A stretch of DNA of 64,000 nt from Candidatus Poseidoniaceae archaeon (GTDB lineage: Archaea > Thermoplasmatota > Poseidoniia > Poseidoniales > Poseidoniaceae), in assembly GCA_028822845.1 (NCBI GenBank), contig JAPKCS010000005.1, forward strand, positions 1 to 64,000, written 5' to 3'. Below, piece after piece: positions 44,401 to 52,566 of this stretch. How positions within the stretch are numbered: the first letter of the stretch is position 1; each line of letters opens with the position of its first letter. The notes beneath the pieces are model-generated. The model had not been told where the DNA came from. It ran no database searches and worked only from the letters and a program-made list of their open reading frames with translations. Both the position numbers and the translations under genes were made by a program.

Positions 44401-44916
44401 ACCATTCAGTGGTACAGGAACAACACGTTGATTGGGACAGGGCTCACCTTCGAAGAACAAGCCTTTGACTGTACGTTCCCGGCTTCGGAGTTTGGACGAT
44501 ACCTCTGCGACACCAACGGCACGGTTGGTCCAGAGTTCATCACCGCCACACTCATCGATGAGCGTGGACAAATCAGCGTCAGGTGGTCCATCACATACCT
44601 CGTTTGGAACCCTCCACCACCAGTGGAGCCTCCGGTGATTGAGGAAGATCAATCCAACGCCACAGAGGTGAGCGATTTGATTTCAACGCTCACTTCCAAT
44701 ACGCTGTTAGTGTTTTCAGGCGTGGTTTTTGTCATAGCATTGCTAGCGTTCATAGGAACGCGTAACTCCGGACCGAAGCAACCCAAAAAGAGCGCCTTCT
44801 CATCCCAGCCAACAGCCTACAGTCCCCCCCAATATGCAAACGTACCATCTGCACCTGATTTGTCAAATGCAGGAGCGCCCCCAGCGCCGGATTACAATCA
44901 AGACCGCTGGGGTTGA
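41479..44916 (+). CDS. Secreted, membrane-anchored subtilisin/kexin-like protease
   Basis: The product has 1145 residues. A signal peptide is visible (about residues 10-34; an in-frame ATG at 41506 is an alternative start). The catalytic triad is clear: D in VVIGIVDDGLDWNHPDI (near 190), H in GNAHGTAAGG (near 225) and S in FGGTSSATPLVSGI (near 400). A P (proprotein convertase) domain follows (about 490-595, HSFRGDLALTLTSPSG, GVWTLSVEDQGYGD). Then come calcium-binding-type repeats (DSDGDNLSDANETDVYGTDP; repeated YGTDPL) and three MopE-like DCND...NGIDDDCNG units to about 935. An Ig-like domain, a membrane helix (about 1075-1092) and a Pro-rich cytosolic tail complete it. It is likely to digest extracellular protein or process surface proteins. 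A propeptide probably lies at about 40-125. Confidence 0.93.
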   Translation: MTVRAEQKSMRVKGMCLMLLCSMLMPMIGTALATPLESVEQGAPLSSSEHHPIIDGYSATIRASIAFHSDLGQYDDDDMATVEKWVVFSNQAIGQPAEHLDGARIVDLMPSEAFETLHEWQTSGVIEAAYPLVERSMEPRWTPNDPKFDEQWHLVNTGQTGGISGEDVNITGAWNSYKGAGVVIGIVDDGLDWNHPDIFTDYDSSLDYDFCNDDDDPTPTSGNAHGTAAGGVAAATGNNGVGVTGAAPEATLVGLQLISCSTTDVREGNTLGHEQQDIDIYSNSWGPSDNGMTLEGPGPLMLAALEAGALQGRNGLGNIITWAAGNGLDDDDNSNKDGYANLRYTIAVTAVDHKGQQSYYAEPGANVLVASPSNGDGESITTTDIEGSGGYSSTDYTSTFGGTSSATPLVSGIIALMLEANANLTWRDVQHILVETSKQNDPTDTSWATNGAGHLVSHKYGYGVIDAGAAVAAAVNWETADEEISLSSGTIQTDLDIPDRDEGYIEVNTTVTEAIQIENLDVIVDIPHSFRGDLALTLTSPSGHQSILSERHDDENSDYNNWRFGSVQHWGEDSRGVWTLSVEDQGYGDTGILEEWELILHGTQLNLDSDGDNLSDANETDVYGTDPYDIDTDDDELNDGLEVLVYGTDPLSEDTDMDGLDDGTEVLVNGTDPLDNDTDDDLLSDGDEVYIYGTNPLVFDADGDSDGFYWFQDCNDSNPDVYPNALEVLNGIDDDCNGSWDEGFNLTDADSDGLYDFEEYHGYGTDWQNSDTDGDGLEDGAEVVIYTTDPLVKDNDSDMDGYYWFEDCDDTNASINPGIDETLDGLDNNCNGEIDEDFLDTDSDFDGLLDMEEYLTHGTDPFDPDTDGDGLLDGIELLATNTDPLYPDLDRDGDSYRWFNDCDDNNSLISPSATERWNGIDDDCDNQIDEDIDRSAYISASPQFRSLTLNATNDTLQLSLSISLDNQSLDRIDPTIQWYRNNTLIGTGLTFEEQAFDCTFPASEFGRYLCDTNGTVGPEFITATLIDERGQISVRWSITYLVWNPPPPVEPPVIEEDQSNATEVSDLISTLTSNTLLVFSGVVFVIALLAFIGTRNSGPKQPKKSAFSSQPTAYSPPQYANVPSAPDLSNAGAPPAPDYNQDRWG

Positions 44917-44919
44917 ACT

Positions 44920-47052
44920 TCACTGAGGGGATTGGATAAGACTCCATCCAAGCAGCCGGCCTTCATGTGCATCTGTGATTAAGTTCAGCTGGTTGCTCCA
45001 GCCATCGTTTCCATCCCATGTTCGTGACATGTCGATTGAAACAGCTCCGTCAGCATCGCTGGCAAGGTTGCTCAAGATCGAATTGATGTCACCACCTGGT
45101 ACAACTACCAAGTAACCAACTTGGACGTCATTTTGGTAGGCTCCGTTTGCAGTAAAGAAGAGACCATCGCCACTTAGTTGGTCGAACAGAACATCATTGG
45201 CAAGGCGTTGTTCCATGCTAGAAATATTCATTGTTTCAGGGATTGCTTCTCTGTTGAAAGCAACGCTGTCATCAAAGACGCCCTTTTCTGTGAACTCACA
45301 TGTGCTTTCACTCGGTGTTCCAGTGAGGTTGAACTTGACCCATCCAGCGCTTTCATCAGGGGCGACCCAGGACATGTTCCATTGGCTCCCTTGTTCGGGG
45401 TTTTTGGTCGTGGCTCGCCAAATGTATCCATTGTCATCAAGGGCGTTCGCAGCGCCACTTGCCGCTCCCTGGAAATGATCAAAGCACTGGATTGCTTGTT
45501 CGAAGGTGTGGGTTCGCATCTCACTTCCATCTGGCATGTGAAGGTCATTTGAACCCCATGCGACAAGTTCGGAATCATCGATTTGCAGTTGATTGGCCTG
45601 AGGCCTCGAAGTGTAGGAACGGCCGAGGTCCAACTGCTTTTGTCCCCGAGTGATGGAGGTTCTTTCGAAGACATGATGCAGTTCGAGTTCCCCTTCAGGA
45701 AGGACCAAATCATTGAGAATTTGCGAGGTTGCTGAGCAATCTTGTTGATTTGATTGTGAACTTGAGATGACCACATCGACCTTTTGTTTTGCAGCCCAGG
45801 GGTTGCCTTCCTCGATCCAGAGTTCCATGGTTGCAGAGCCGAGGCAGTAAGTTCGGATGTCTTGATGGGTTGCGACAACTTTCCACGCGGGGGTGTTGGA
45901 AAATTCATCGATGCCAATGACGCGCCATTCCCATCCATTGCCGCTCCCAGTTGCTCCGGCCTCAATCATGCTGTTGCCGAGTAAATCTTCAACTTCGATC
46001 GGTTGCAACATCATGGCAAAACCCGGTGCGAGTGATTCCAATCCACCGAGCAGGCCACCAACGCCGTAACTCACCGTCGTGCCCCGGTATTGTCCAATTG
46101 GTTCAGGCAAATCCACTTCCCAATCTGCATGGGTTGAAAGTGAGGCTTGTTCCCTTAATTCGGTGTATTGCTTCGTGACAATAGACGCACTGCCGTCAGC
46201 GCGAATGAAGGTCGAAGAACATCCATTGAAGGCGTTTGTTAAATGGCGTTGAACGGTGAAACTGTCGAGGGTATTGCTGTTGACGCTTTCCACAGCCAAC
46301 CATTGACCGCCCATGCCGCCCTTGGCGTTCACGGCACCTAAACGGTCCAACGAACCTTCTGCAAACAGCTGACTGCTGCCGCCTTCGGTGATTGAAAGGG
46401 CTCCATCGCCCTCAAACAACAACGAAATTTTACAAATTTCATCGTCGGTATCGAGTTGTTCGAGTGCTAATTCAACAAACCCCTCGGTCGCCAAGAAAGT
46501 TCCATCTTTGACCGTGTAGCGCATGTCGTCACCGTAGCGCAATTGGTCGGCAGTGAATGGGTCAAGTTGGTTGTTGATGAAGTAATATCCACCAGCACCC
46601 AAGATGATGATGGCCATCAGTGCGGCAGCGACCTGTGGGCGTTTGACGATTTCAACCAAGGTTGCTGGTTTCGCATTTTTGGCCGAAGCCTTGGGCGTTG
46701 ACACAACCTTTGTCTTGACCACGTCGGGAACCAAATCTGCATCGAGGATTTCTGCCTCAAGAACGCCATCATCCTCTTCTTCAGGTGTTGGGGCTTCCTC
46801 GAGCTCTTCTACCGGTTCAACTTCGGGCGTGAGGGTGTCCTCATCTTCCATTGAGAGAACAACTTCTTTCTCCGCTTTTTTGGCAGGTGCCACAGTTTTG
46901 ATTTCTTTGAGGCCGACTTCGCCACGGGACAAGCCAGATTCCAGCAACCGATCGACCAATAGACTCTTTTTTCCAGAGGCTGACAAATCGTTAATGATGC
47001 ACAGGGCCTTCAGTTTCGCAACCGTCAAGGTCGATGTGACATCATCGCTCAT
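44920..47052 (-). CDS. SAP-domain membrane protein with large extracytoplasmic region
   Basis: The product has 710 residues. Residues about 8-42 (LTVAKLKALCIINDLSASGKKSLLVDRLLESGL) match a SAP motif, a helix-extended-helix module that usually binds DNA. An acidic region (about 55-125) precedes a single membrane helix at about 140-158 (VAAALMAIIILGAGGYYFI). The remaining 550 residues lie outside the membrane and are rich in beta structure and Trp, with several cysteines, and have no recognised domain. The order places SAP in the cytosol and a long outer domain beyond. It is convergent with the protease gene, and the stops lie 3 bases apart. Confidence 0.7.
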   Translation of the reverse strand: MSDDVTSTLTVAKLKALCIINDLSASGKKSLLVDRLLESGLSRGEVGLKEIKTVAPAKKAEKEVVLSMEDEDTLTPEVEPVEELEEAPTPEEEDDGVLEAEILDADLVPDVVKTKVVSTPKASAKNAKPATLVEIVKRPQVAAALMAIIILGAGGYYFINNQLDPFTADQLRYGDDMRYTVKDGTFLATEGFVELALEQLDTDDEICKISLLFEGDGALSITEGGSSQLFAEGSLDRLGAVNAKGGMGGQWLAVESVNSNTLDSFTVQRHLTNAFNGCSSTFIRADGSASIVTKQYTELREQASLSTHADWEVDLPEPIGQYRGTTVSYGVGGLLGGLESLAPGFAMMLQPIEVEDLLGNSMIEAGATGSGNGWEWRVIGIDEFSNTPAWKVVATHQDIRTYCLGSATMELWIEEGNPWAAKQKVDVVISSSQSNQQDCSATSQILNDLVLPEGELELHHVFERTSITRGQKQLDLGRSYTSRPQANQLQIDDSELVAWGSNDLHMPDGSEMRTHTFEQAIQCFDHFQGAASGAANALDDNGYIWRATTKNPEQGSQWNMSWVAPDESAGWVKFNLTGTPSESTCEFTEKGVFDDSVAFNREAIPETMNISSMEQRLANDVLFDQLSGDGLFFTANGAYQNDVQVGYLVVVPGGDINSILSNLASDADGAVSIDMSRTWDGNDGWSNQLNLITDAHEGRLLGWSLIQSPQ

Positions 47053-47150
47053 GCTTGAACCCCAGCCATAGCGTGACGCCTATCCCTTTCAAGGGTGGCG
47101 CTCGATGAGCATCCTCAAAGTACGGTTTCTGTACCGCGAACATGGGGCGT

Positions 47151-48206
47151 TCATTCTTCATGCGGGGCGTAACTTCCATCTTCATTTTGAACATAGACGG
47201 TCTGTTCATACGATCCATCTGCTAATTTAGCAAAGAAGAAACCATTCTCAGTCGGCTCATAGGTCACGCCAGTTTCACCAACCGGGTCAACAGACACTGG
47301 TTGCTCCACGGCTGTTTCCTCCACGGCTGTTTCTTCCACCTTGTGTTCTTCTGGTGGTGAGGACGGCGTTGCTGCTTCAGGGGGGCCACTTGGGCCTGAT
47401 GCCCCTGGTGGGCCAGAGGGGCCAGAAGCACCTGGAGGTCCTGCTGGGCCAGCGGTAATTCGCTCGTTTGAAATCGATGCAAGCACCTTGGTTTCAGTGG
47501 TTTCAAGATCGCCTTCAAGAAGTTCCTTGACGGATCCACCGTGCCTTTGCGCTCCAATGAAGGCAAAAGCAGAGAGGCCTAGGCAAATGAGGCCAAGGAC
47601 TCCGGCAATGACTTGGTTTGGATAGACGGCGCCTTCGATGGCCATGCTCGTGCGGCTGTCTCCAATGTTAGCACCATTGCTATCGACGAATTGAACGATG
47701 ACGCAATAGTGGCCAGGATCCAGTTTGAAATCAAACGTGTATTCTCCACCCGCCACAGGTGTTTCTTCATGCAATTCGTATTGGTAACTGTGGTCTGCTC
47801 CACCTCGGGCAAGTTCAGTCTGGGTGCCCAAGTTCTGTGCGCAGTCTTTCTCTTCTAAGGCATAGGCTGCAAGATGAACATCGAGCGCCGCCGGTGGATT
47901 TTGCACCTTTGCGTCGACCGTCAATGGGACATCCATGAAGTCTTCACCTGGCAAGGAAGGCCCCCAGACAAGGCCGATGTCTTTCTCAGCCGAGTTTGTA
48001 AATCCATCATAGTTCTCATCAAATGACATTGGGAATAAAGCAAAGCCAAACATCAAAACAGCGATGCCCAGCCATAAAAAAACATTCCAACGTGACTGTT
48101 TCAAAGCCTCTTGGCGCTGTTCAAGGGTCATCGCTTCCGCTTGCACATCTTGGTCTACGTCAACAGCGGGCTCGGCCGCAGGGACCTCGACCTGTTCTTC
48201 TGACAT
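47151..48206 (-). CDS. Two-helix membrane protein with collagen-like tail
   Basis: The start at 48206 (MSEEQVEVPAAEP) is chosen over the ORF-track start because the latter overlaps the divergent ligase gene. The 351-residue product has a membrane helix at about 41-59 (VFLWLGIAVLMFGFALF), an ectodomain of about 140 residues with three cysteines, and a second helix at about 200-220. The cytosolic tail contains eight consecutive Gly-x-y triplets (GPAGPPGASGPSGPPGAS...) and a Pro/Glu-rich region. It ends with repeated DGSYEQTVYVQNEDGSYAPHEE. The plan matches the genes at 15876 and 16476. The function is unknown. Confidence 0.75.
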   Translation of the reverse strand: MSEEQVEVPAAEPAVDVDQDVQAEAMTLEQRQEALKQSRWNVFLWLGIAVLMFGFALFPMSFDENYDGFTNSAEKDIGLVWGPSLPGEDFMDVPLTVDAKVQNPPAALDVHLAAYALEEKDCAQNLGTQTELARGGADHSYQYELHEETPVAGGEYTFDFKLDPGHYCVIVQFVDSNGANIGDSRTSMAIEGAVYPNQVIAGVLGLICLGLSAFAFIGAQRHGGSVKELLEGDLETTETKVLASISNERITAGPAGPPGASGPSGPPGASGPSGPPEAATPSSPPEEHKVEETAVEETAVEQPVSVDPVGETGVTYEPTENGFFFAKLADGSYEQTVYVQNEDGSYAPHEE

Positions 48207-48261
48207 GAATCGCCCTGTTCCGGGCGAGCACTTGAAAGGCGCGTTCCTTCGTCGGCCGGAT

Positions 48262-49503
48262 ATGAGCATGGGTGACGGAGGTCATGACGCCAACGAAGCG
48301 TCAGATTCCGGACTCAGGCTGGCGATACTTTCCCGAGGGCCGCGATTGTACAGCACCCGGCGCTTGGTTGAGGAAGCTCGAAAGCGTGGACTGGACCCCT
48401 ATGTTGCGGACCCGATGAAGTTCTCGTTGTTTGTAGCCGATGGTCGAATTGATGTGTTGCACAACGGTGAACCGTTCAATTTCGACGCCGTCATTCCCCG
48501 CATTGGCCACTCGATCACCAAACACGGTGTTGCTGTTTTGCGCCACCTTGAGCAGTTGGGCATTTGGACGGCGAACAGCGGTGGCGGTATTCTACAGAGC
48601 CGCGATAAATTGCACGCATCACAAATTCTAGCACGGAACCGACTCCCTGTCCCAAGAACAACCTATATTCGGGACATCATCGATGTTGAAACAGCTGTTG
48701 ATTTCGTTGGTGGGCTTCCCGTTGTCATCAAGGTCACACAAGGCACACAGGGGCAAGGCGTGTTCTTGCGCCATACACTACGAGAGGCGATCAACCTCGT
48801 GCAAGGGCTGCTGCTTACCGGGCGTTCTGTGCTTGTCCAAGAGTACATTGCAGAATCCCATGGCAAAGATGTGCGAGCCTTGGTTGTCGGTGATCGCGTT
48901 GTTGCAAGCATGCGCCGCAAAGCACGTGGCCGGGAATTCCGTTCGAATTATCACTTGAATGGGACGGTCGAGAAGGTGGATTTAGCTCCCGATTTTGTCG
49001 AAGCAGCGTGCCGAGCAGCCCGTGTTCTCGGCCTCCATATTGCTGGTGTCGATCTGCTTGAATCAGAGGATGGACCGCTGGTGCTTGAGGTCAATTCCTC
49101 CCCAGGTCTCGAGGGCATTGAGAAAGCCAGTGGCGTCAACGTCGCCGGCGCAATCATCGATTATGTGATGAGCGAAACTGAATTTTCAGAAGTGGACCTC
49201 GACCAATTATTACGAACCGTTCCCGGTGCAGGCGTTCTCTCACTTCAAATTCGAAACCATCCAAACGTGGTCGGGAAACCGCTTGCAAGTTTGTTCAACT
49301 CAGAAGCCGAAATACCCGTCTTTGCCCTGTCAAGAGATAACAGCTTGATTTGGAACCCTCCGAATGAAATACAGTTGCGCTGGGATGACATACTGGTTTG
49401 CTATGGTGAACTCACAAAACTGAGAGCATCGCTTCGTCAAGCGATCCTCGATGTTTCATCCGATGCACTCAGCATTGACGGGCGCGAAGAGACCAACGCT
49501 TGA
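48262..49503 (+). CDS. RimK-like ATP-grasp ligase
   Basis: The start at 48262 (MSMGDGGHDANEASDSGLRLAILSRGP) leaves 55 bases of divergent promoter region; the ORF-track start at 48064 overlaps the neighbour. The 413-residue product has the RimK-like N-terminal domain (AILSRGPRLYSTRRLVEEARKRG), the ATP-grasp core with LPVVIKVTQGTQGQGVFL (near 150) and VDLLESEDGPLVLEVNSSPGLEGIE (near 265). The last 110 residues form a smaller domain that resembles TrkA-C (LQIRNHPNVVGKPLASL...DNSLIWNP). Relatives add glutamate or amino acids to proteins, coenzyme F420 or LysW. The substrate cannot be told. Confidence 0.88.
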   Translation: MSMGDGGHDANEASDSGLRLAILSRGPRLYSTRRLVEEARKRGLDPYVADPMKFSLFVADGRIDVLHNGEPFNFDAVIPRIGHSITKHGVAVLRHLEQLGIWTANSGGGILQSRDKLHASQILARNRLPVPRTTYIRDIIDVETAVDFVGGLPVVIKVTQGTQGQGVFLRHTLREAINLVQGLLLTGRSVLVQEYIAESHGKDVRALVVGDRVVASMRRKARGREFRSNYHLNGTVEKVDLAPDFVEAACRAARVLGLHIAGVDLLESEDGPLVLEVNSSPGLEGIEKASGVNVAGAIIDYVMSETEFSEVDLDQLLRTVPGAGVLSLQIRNHPNVVGKPLASLFNSEAEIPVFALSRDNSLIWNPPNEIQLRWDDILVCYGELTKLRASLRQAILDVSSDALSIDGREETNA

Positions 49504-49644
49504 CTCGGCGAAATTGAATCACTATCAAGGCGCTTTTGGCAACCGCAACATCGCGCGGTGGTTTGATATGGGACCATACGTTACTGAAATCGCTCTTCGG
49601 AGCACGGGATGCACGCTCGCTTCGGCGAGAGGCGGTGAACGCCA

Positions 49645-50754
49645 ATGGAAAAGCGGAGAACAGAACTGCGGCAACGCAAGGCACTGAGACCAAGCCAATC
49701 CAGGCTTGACGCGTCCAGCGTTGATCTCCCTCCTCGTTTGGTTCATCTCGCTGATCTTCCATGGGTGACATGTTACCGTCAAGCCCTGCGTGCTGAAAAT
49801 AAATCCAAAAACACTCAGAAGTCCTACGCAAGTGGTTTGCGTGCTCTGGTTGAAACCACGCTCCCTGGTGAGCAGGTCCTCGATCAAACGGCTTACGACA
49901 CCATGAGCGTTACAGAATTGGCTGACCGCATGGAACCGCTGAATGGGCGCCTTGACCGTTGGACCTTCTCCCTTTCCGAACTCAGACCGACGACCTACAA
50001 TGCTCGCCTCGCAGCAGCAAGGCACCTGCTCAAATGGCTTGGCCATCGCTGGCCAGATCATCTCGTTCGAGCTCGAACGGGTCGCCGTCTTCCTCGAACG
50101 CTCACTCGCCGAGAGATGTCGATGGTCCTCGAAGCCTCTGCTATCAGTGAAAACCCGGTTGCTTCGATCGTCGTCACAATGATGCTCGATACGGGCCTTC
50201 GTGTCAGTGAAGTGTGCAACCTCGACATCAACGACATCGATCTTGAAGATGGTTCAGCAAGGGTGTTTGGGGGCAAGGGCGACAAAGACCGACTGGTTTT
50301 GTTCACCCGCCGAACGCTTGAACGAATCCATGCGTGGATCCCAGTTCGGGAAGCTCGCCGCAAAGGCGACGACTACGCTTTCTTGCTTAATTCAGCAGGC
50401 CGTCGTCTTCAACCTCGCGGTGTTCAACGTCTTATGGATGACCTCGCCGTTGATGCAGCGCTCCCTAAAGGAAAACTCACACCTCACGTTCTTCGCCACA
50501 ACTTTGCGACAGGCCTCTTGGAGCGGGGGGCGGATCTTGTGACCATCCAGCGGTTGTTGGGCCACTCCAGCATAGCCACCACTCGCGTCTACCTCGAAAT
50601 TTCGGATCAAACACTCCGGGAAGTCTACCACCGAGCTCAAGCCACCAGGGAAACACTCGAAGCTGCAGCCGAAGCCAGTGAGAATGTGCACGCTGTCGAA
50701 GAGGTCACACCTTCCACAAGTGCTTACGGTGTTGAAGAATCACATTCGCTTTGA
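49645..50754 (+). CDS. XerA-type tyrosine recombinase
   Basis: The product has 369 residues. The N-terminal core-binding domain (about 40-140) is followed by the catalytic domain with DTGLRVSEVCNL (first arginine, near 190), the lysine in GGKGDKDR, HVLRHNFATGLLERGADL (H-x-x-R, near 284), LLGHSSIATTRVYLE (histidine and catalytic tyrosine, near 310). Such enzymes resolve chromosome dimers at a dif-like site. No partner gene or obvious att site is visible. Length and motifs suggest a chromosomal recombinase rather than a mobile-element integrase, though integration cannot be excluded. Confidence 0.9.
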   Translation: MEKRRTELRQRKALRPSQSRLDASSVDLPPRLVHLADLPWVTCYRQALRAENKSKNTQKSYASGLRALVETTLPGEQVLDQTAYDTMSVTELADRMEPLNGRLDRWTFSLSELRPTTYNARLAAARHLLKWLGHRWPDHLVRARTGRRLPRTLTRREMSMVLEASAISENPVASIVVTMMLDTGLRVSEVCNLDINDIDLEDGSARVFGGKGDKDRLVLFTRRTLERIHAWIPVREARRKGDDYAFLLNSAGRRLQPRGVQRLMDDLAVDAALPKGKLTPHVLRHNFATGLLERGADLVTIQRLLGHSSIATTRVYLEISDQTLREVYHRAQATRETLEAAAEASENVHAVEEVTPSTSAYGVEESHSL

Positions 50755-50786
50755 TGTGCGTTAAAGCACATCAAAGGGACCGAACA

Positions 50787-51305
50787 TCACTTCTTCGGCT
50801 TGAACCAAGGCATGTCACGAACGCTTCGTGGAACCTTGAGCGTCGATCCTTTTCGGTCGCTGCTCTTTTTGCTTGGAACGGTTTTGCTGCCAGCGCTCGT
50901 CGCCTTTGCAGCAGTTGCTTTTGCAGCAGACTTTGCTTTTGCAGCGGTCTTTTTGGTTGCTGAGGCCGCTTTCTTGGCGGTGGATGTGGCGACAGTTTTT
51001 GCTTTGGAAGTTGATTTTACAGCGACCGTCTTTGCCTTTGCAGCGGTCTTCTTGGTTGCTGAGGCCGCTTTCTTAGCGGTTGATTTGGTGGCCGTTGTGG
51101 CCTTTTGTGCTGCCTTTGCAGCCGAGCTGACCTTGGTAGCGATGGCAGCGCTCAAACCAGCGTCTTGAAGCTTCTTTGCGCCGGCACCAGCGATCTTACT
51201 CACGCTGTCCAATTTAGCAGCAATGAGTTTCTTTGCTGTTGCTGCACCAACACCGGGCAATGCAGTCAATGTTTCAATCTTAGAGGAACCCTTCTTCGCA
51301 GCCAT
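50787..51305 (-). CDS. Helix-hairpin-helix protein with histone H1-like tail
   Basis: The start at 51305 (MAAKKGSSKIETLTALPGVGAATAKKLIAA) is chosen; the ORF track adds 43 residues that overlap the next gene. The 172-residue product has one or two helix-hairpin-helix modules at about 9-60 (LPGVGAATAKKLIAAKL, AGAGAKKLQDAG). About 80 residues then repeat Lys and Ala in patterns such as AKKAASATKKTAAKAK, as in histone H1 and bacterial Hc1-like proteins. The end is KVPRSVRDMPWFKPKK. It should bind DNA and could act as a nucleoid protein. The tail is strongly biased in composition, so homology of the tail is not implied. Confidence 0.8.
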   Translation of the reverse strand: MAAKKGSSKIETLTALPGVGAATAKKLIAAKLDSVSKIAGAGAKKLQDAGLSAAIATKVSSAAKAAQKATTATKSTAKKAASATKKTAAKAKTVAVKSTSKAKTVATSTAKKAASATKKTAAKAKSAAKATAAKATSAGSKTVPSKKSSDRKGSTLKVPRSVRDMPWFKPKK

Positions 51306-51408
51306 TGTCTCACTTACCCGACCATAGGAGGCGACCCACTTCAATTCTTCTCCCACTCCCACTCGACAAAGGGGTCGCATTGATGGGTCGGTCGACCAAC
51401 CGACCACC

Positions 51409-52293
51409 ATGACAGAGGGGGGTTCAGCCAACATGACGACCCGAATTTTCGCCCAAGTCCTGCGCGCAAGTGCGAGTCATAAAGTGGAACAGGAAAGTCA
51501 ACTTCTGCGGCCAAAGGGATACACACTGCCAAGCAATGCAGTTTACCTTGGCGATGTGATGACTGCGCTTCTGGCAAACCTGTCCCAACCCGACACCCCT
51601 CATTTCCCTCAACCACCTGGGTTTAACGAGCAACGGTGGACCTTGACAACTCAAAGCGGCCCGCTCGGCCTTCGGGTAGAATCTCACGCCTACTGGGGCT
51701 TCGGTTTATTCAATTCTGGTTATCTGAACGTCATCGAACTGACTGGACCATACAGCCAACGAATGCGATTAATGTTTGACTTAAAAGCCTCGATAGGGCG
51801 GAATCCTTGGGAGTTTCAACACCGCAATGCTGCTCTGAAATGGCTTGCTAAGAACCACCCAACTTCAACCGTTGAGACCAATGAAGCACATTGGCGAGAA
51901 AGCTTGTCGGCTGCGCAACGGGAGTTTGAAGCTTCGATCGAAGTGATCGAACAACGTTCCAAAATTGTTGAGAAGCGAATGAATGCTGAGAAAAACAGCC
52001 AAGAGTGGGTGTTGGAAAAAGCGCAGGTCGCCTTTACCTCTGCCCAATGTGATCTGGACATCGCCCGCAACGCTCTGGCGGATGAGAACGCTCCGGGATT
52101 GGAACGAGCGCTTGCTCGCGTCGAGGCCGCTCTCATTGAAGCAGATCCGGGCACGGGACTTCTGTCCTCAGACTTTGACGCTTCAGCCCCAGAAGAACTG
52201 CGGCTGAGAACCAAAGCCAATGAAGCACATGCACCTTCTTTTTCTGACTTGGAAATCGTCGACCTCACCAGCCCGGGTGAGGAAGAAGAGTGA
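51409..52293 (+). CDS. Uncharacterised protein with C-terminal coiled coil
   Basis: The product has 294 residues (ATG at 51409, or 51433 giving MTTRIFAQVLRAS). The first 150 residues mix strands and helices (RWTLTTQSGPLGLRVESHAYWGFGLFNSGYLNVIELTGPYS). A charged helical part (about 160-235) has heptad-like spacing. The end is acidic (SPGEEEE). No membrane segment or motif is recognised. It is divergent from the HhH gene by about 100 bases. Confidence 0.65.
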   Translation: MTEGGSANMTTRIFAQVLRASASHKVEQESQLLRPKGYTLPSNAVYLGDVMTALLANLSQPDTPHFPQPPGFNEQRWTLTTQSGPLGLRVESHAYWGFGLFNSGYLNVIELTGPYSQRMRLMFDLKASIGRNPWEFQHRNAALKWLAKNHPTSTVETNEAHWRESLSAAQREFEASIEVIEQRSKIVEKRMNAEKNSQEWVLEKAQVAFTSAQCDLDIARNALADENAPGLERALARVEAALIEADPGTGLLSSDFDASAPEELRLRTKANEAHAPSFSDLEIVDLTSPGEEEE

Positions 52294-52360
52294 TTTTACA
52301 GCGGATTTAGTCGCCGCGTTGCGTTGATAAAGGGGAGCCGTCTCGCAGAGATTGATTCAC

Positions 52361-52552
52361 ATGGCTTCCAAGAAGAAATCCGACGGCAGTGGAATTCAAC
52401 AGGCTGCAGGTCTTATTCGATACTTCGATGAGGAATCTGAAGATGCTTGGAAGATTACACCAGGACAGGTTTACTTTGCCTGCATTGGACTTGCACTCTT
52501 CTTTTACCTCGTTAACCAAGGCGTCGTCGGCGCCATCATGGGCCTCTTCTGA
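52361..52552 (+). CDS. secG: Preprotein translocase subunit Sec61-beta (SecG)
   Basis: The product has 63 residues from the ATG at 52361 (MASKKKSDGSGIQQAAGLIRYFDEESEDAWKITPGQVYF). The basic start, the AGLIRYFDEE segment and a single C-terminal membrane helix (about 41-60) match archaeal Sec61-beta, the small third subunit of the protein-conducting channel. Length and order fit well. No secY or secE gene is in the window. Confidence 0.85.
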   Translation: MASKKKSDGSGIQQAAGLIRYFDEESEDAWKITPGQVYFACIGLALFFYLVNQGVVGAIMGLF

Positions 52553-52566
52553 GCCCCAAAACCGCT

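Noticed and set aside
49645-50754. Integrated mobile element around the tyrosine recombinase
   Set aside because: No att repeats, tRNA target, or phage genes flank it; a chromosomal XerA role is simpler.
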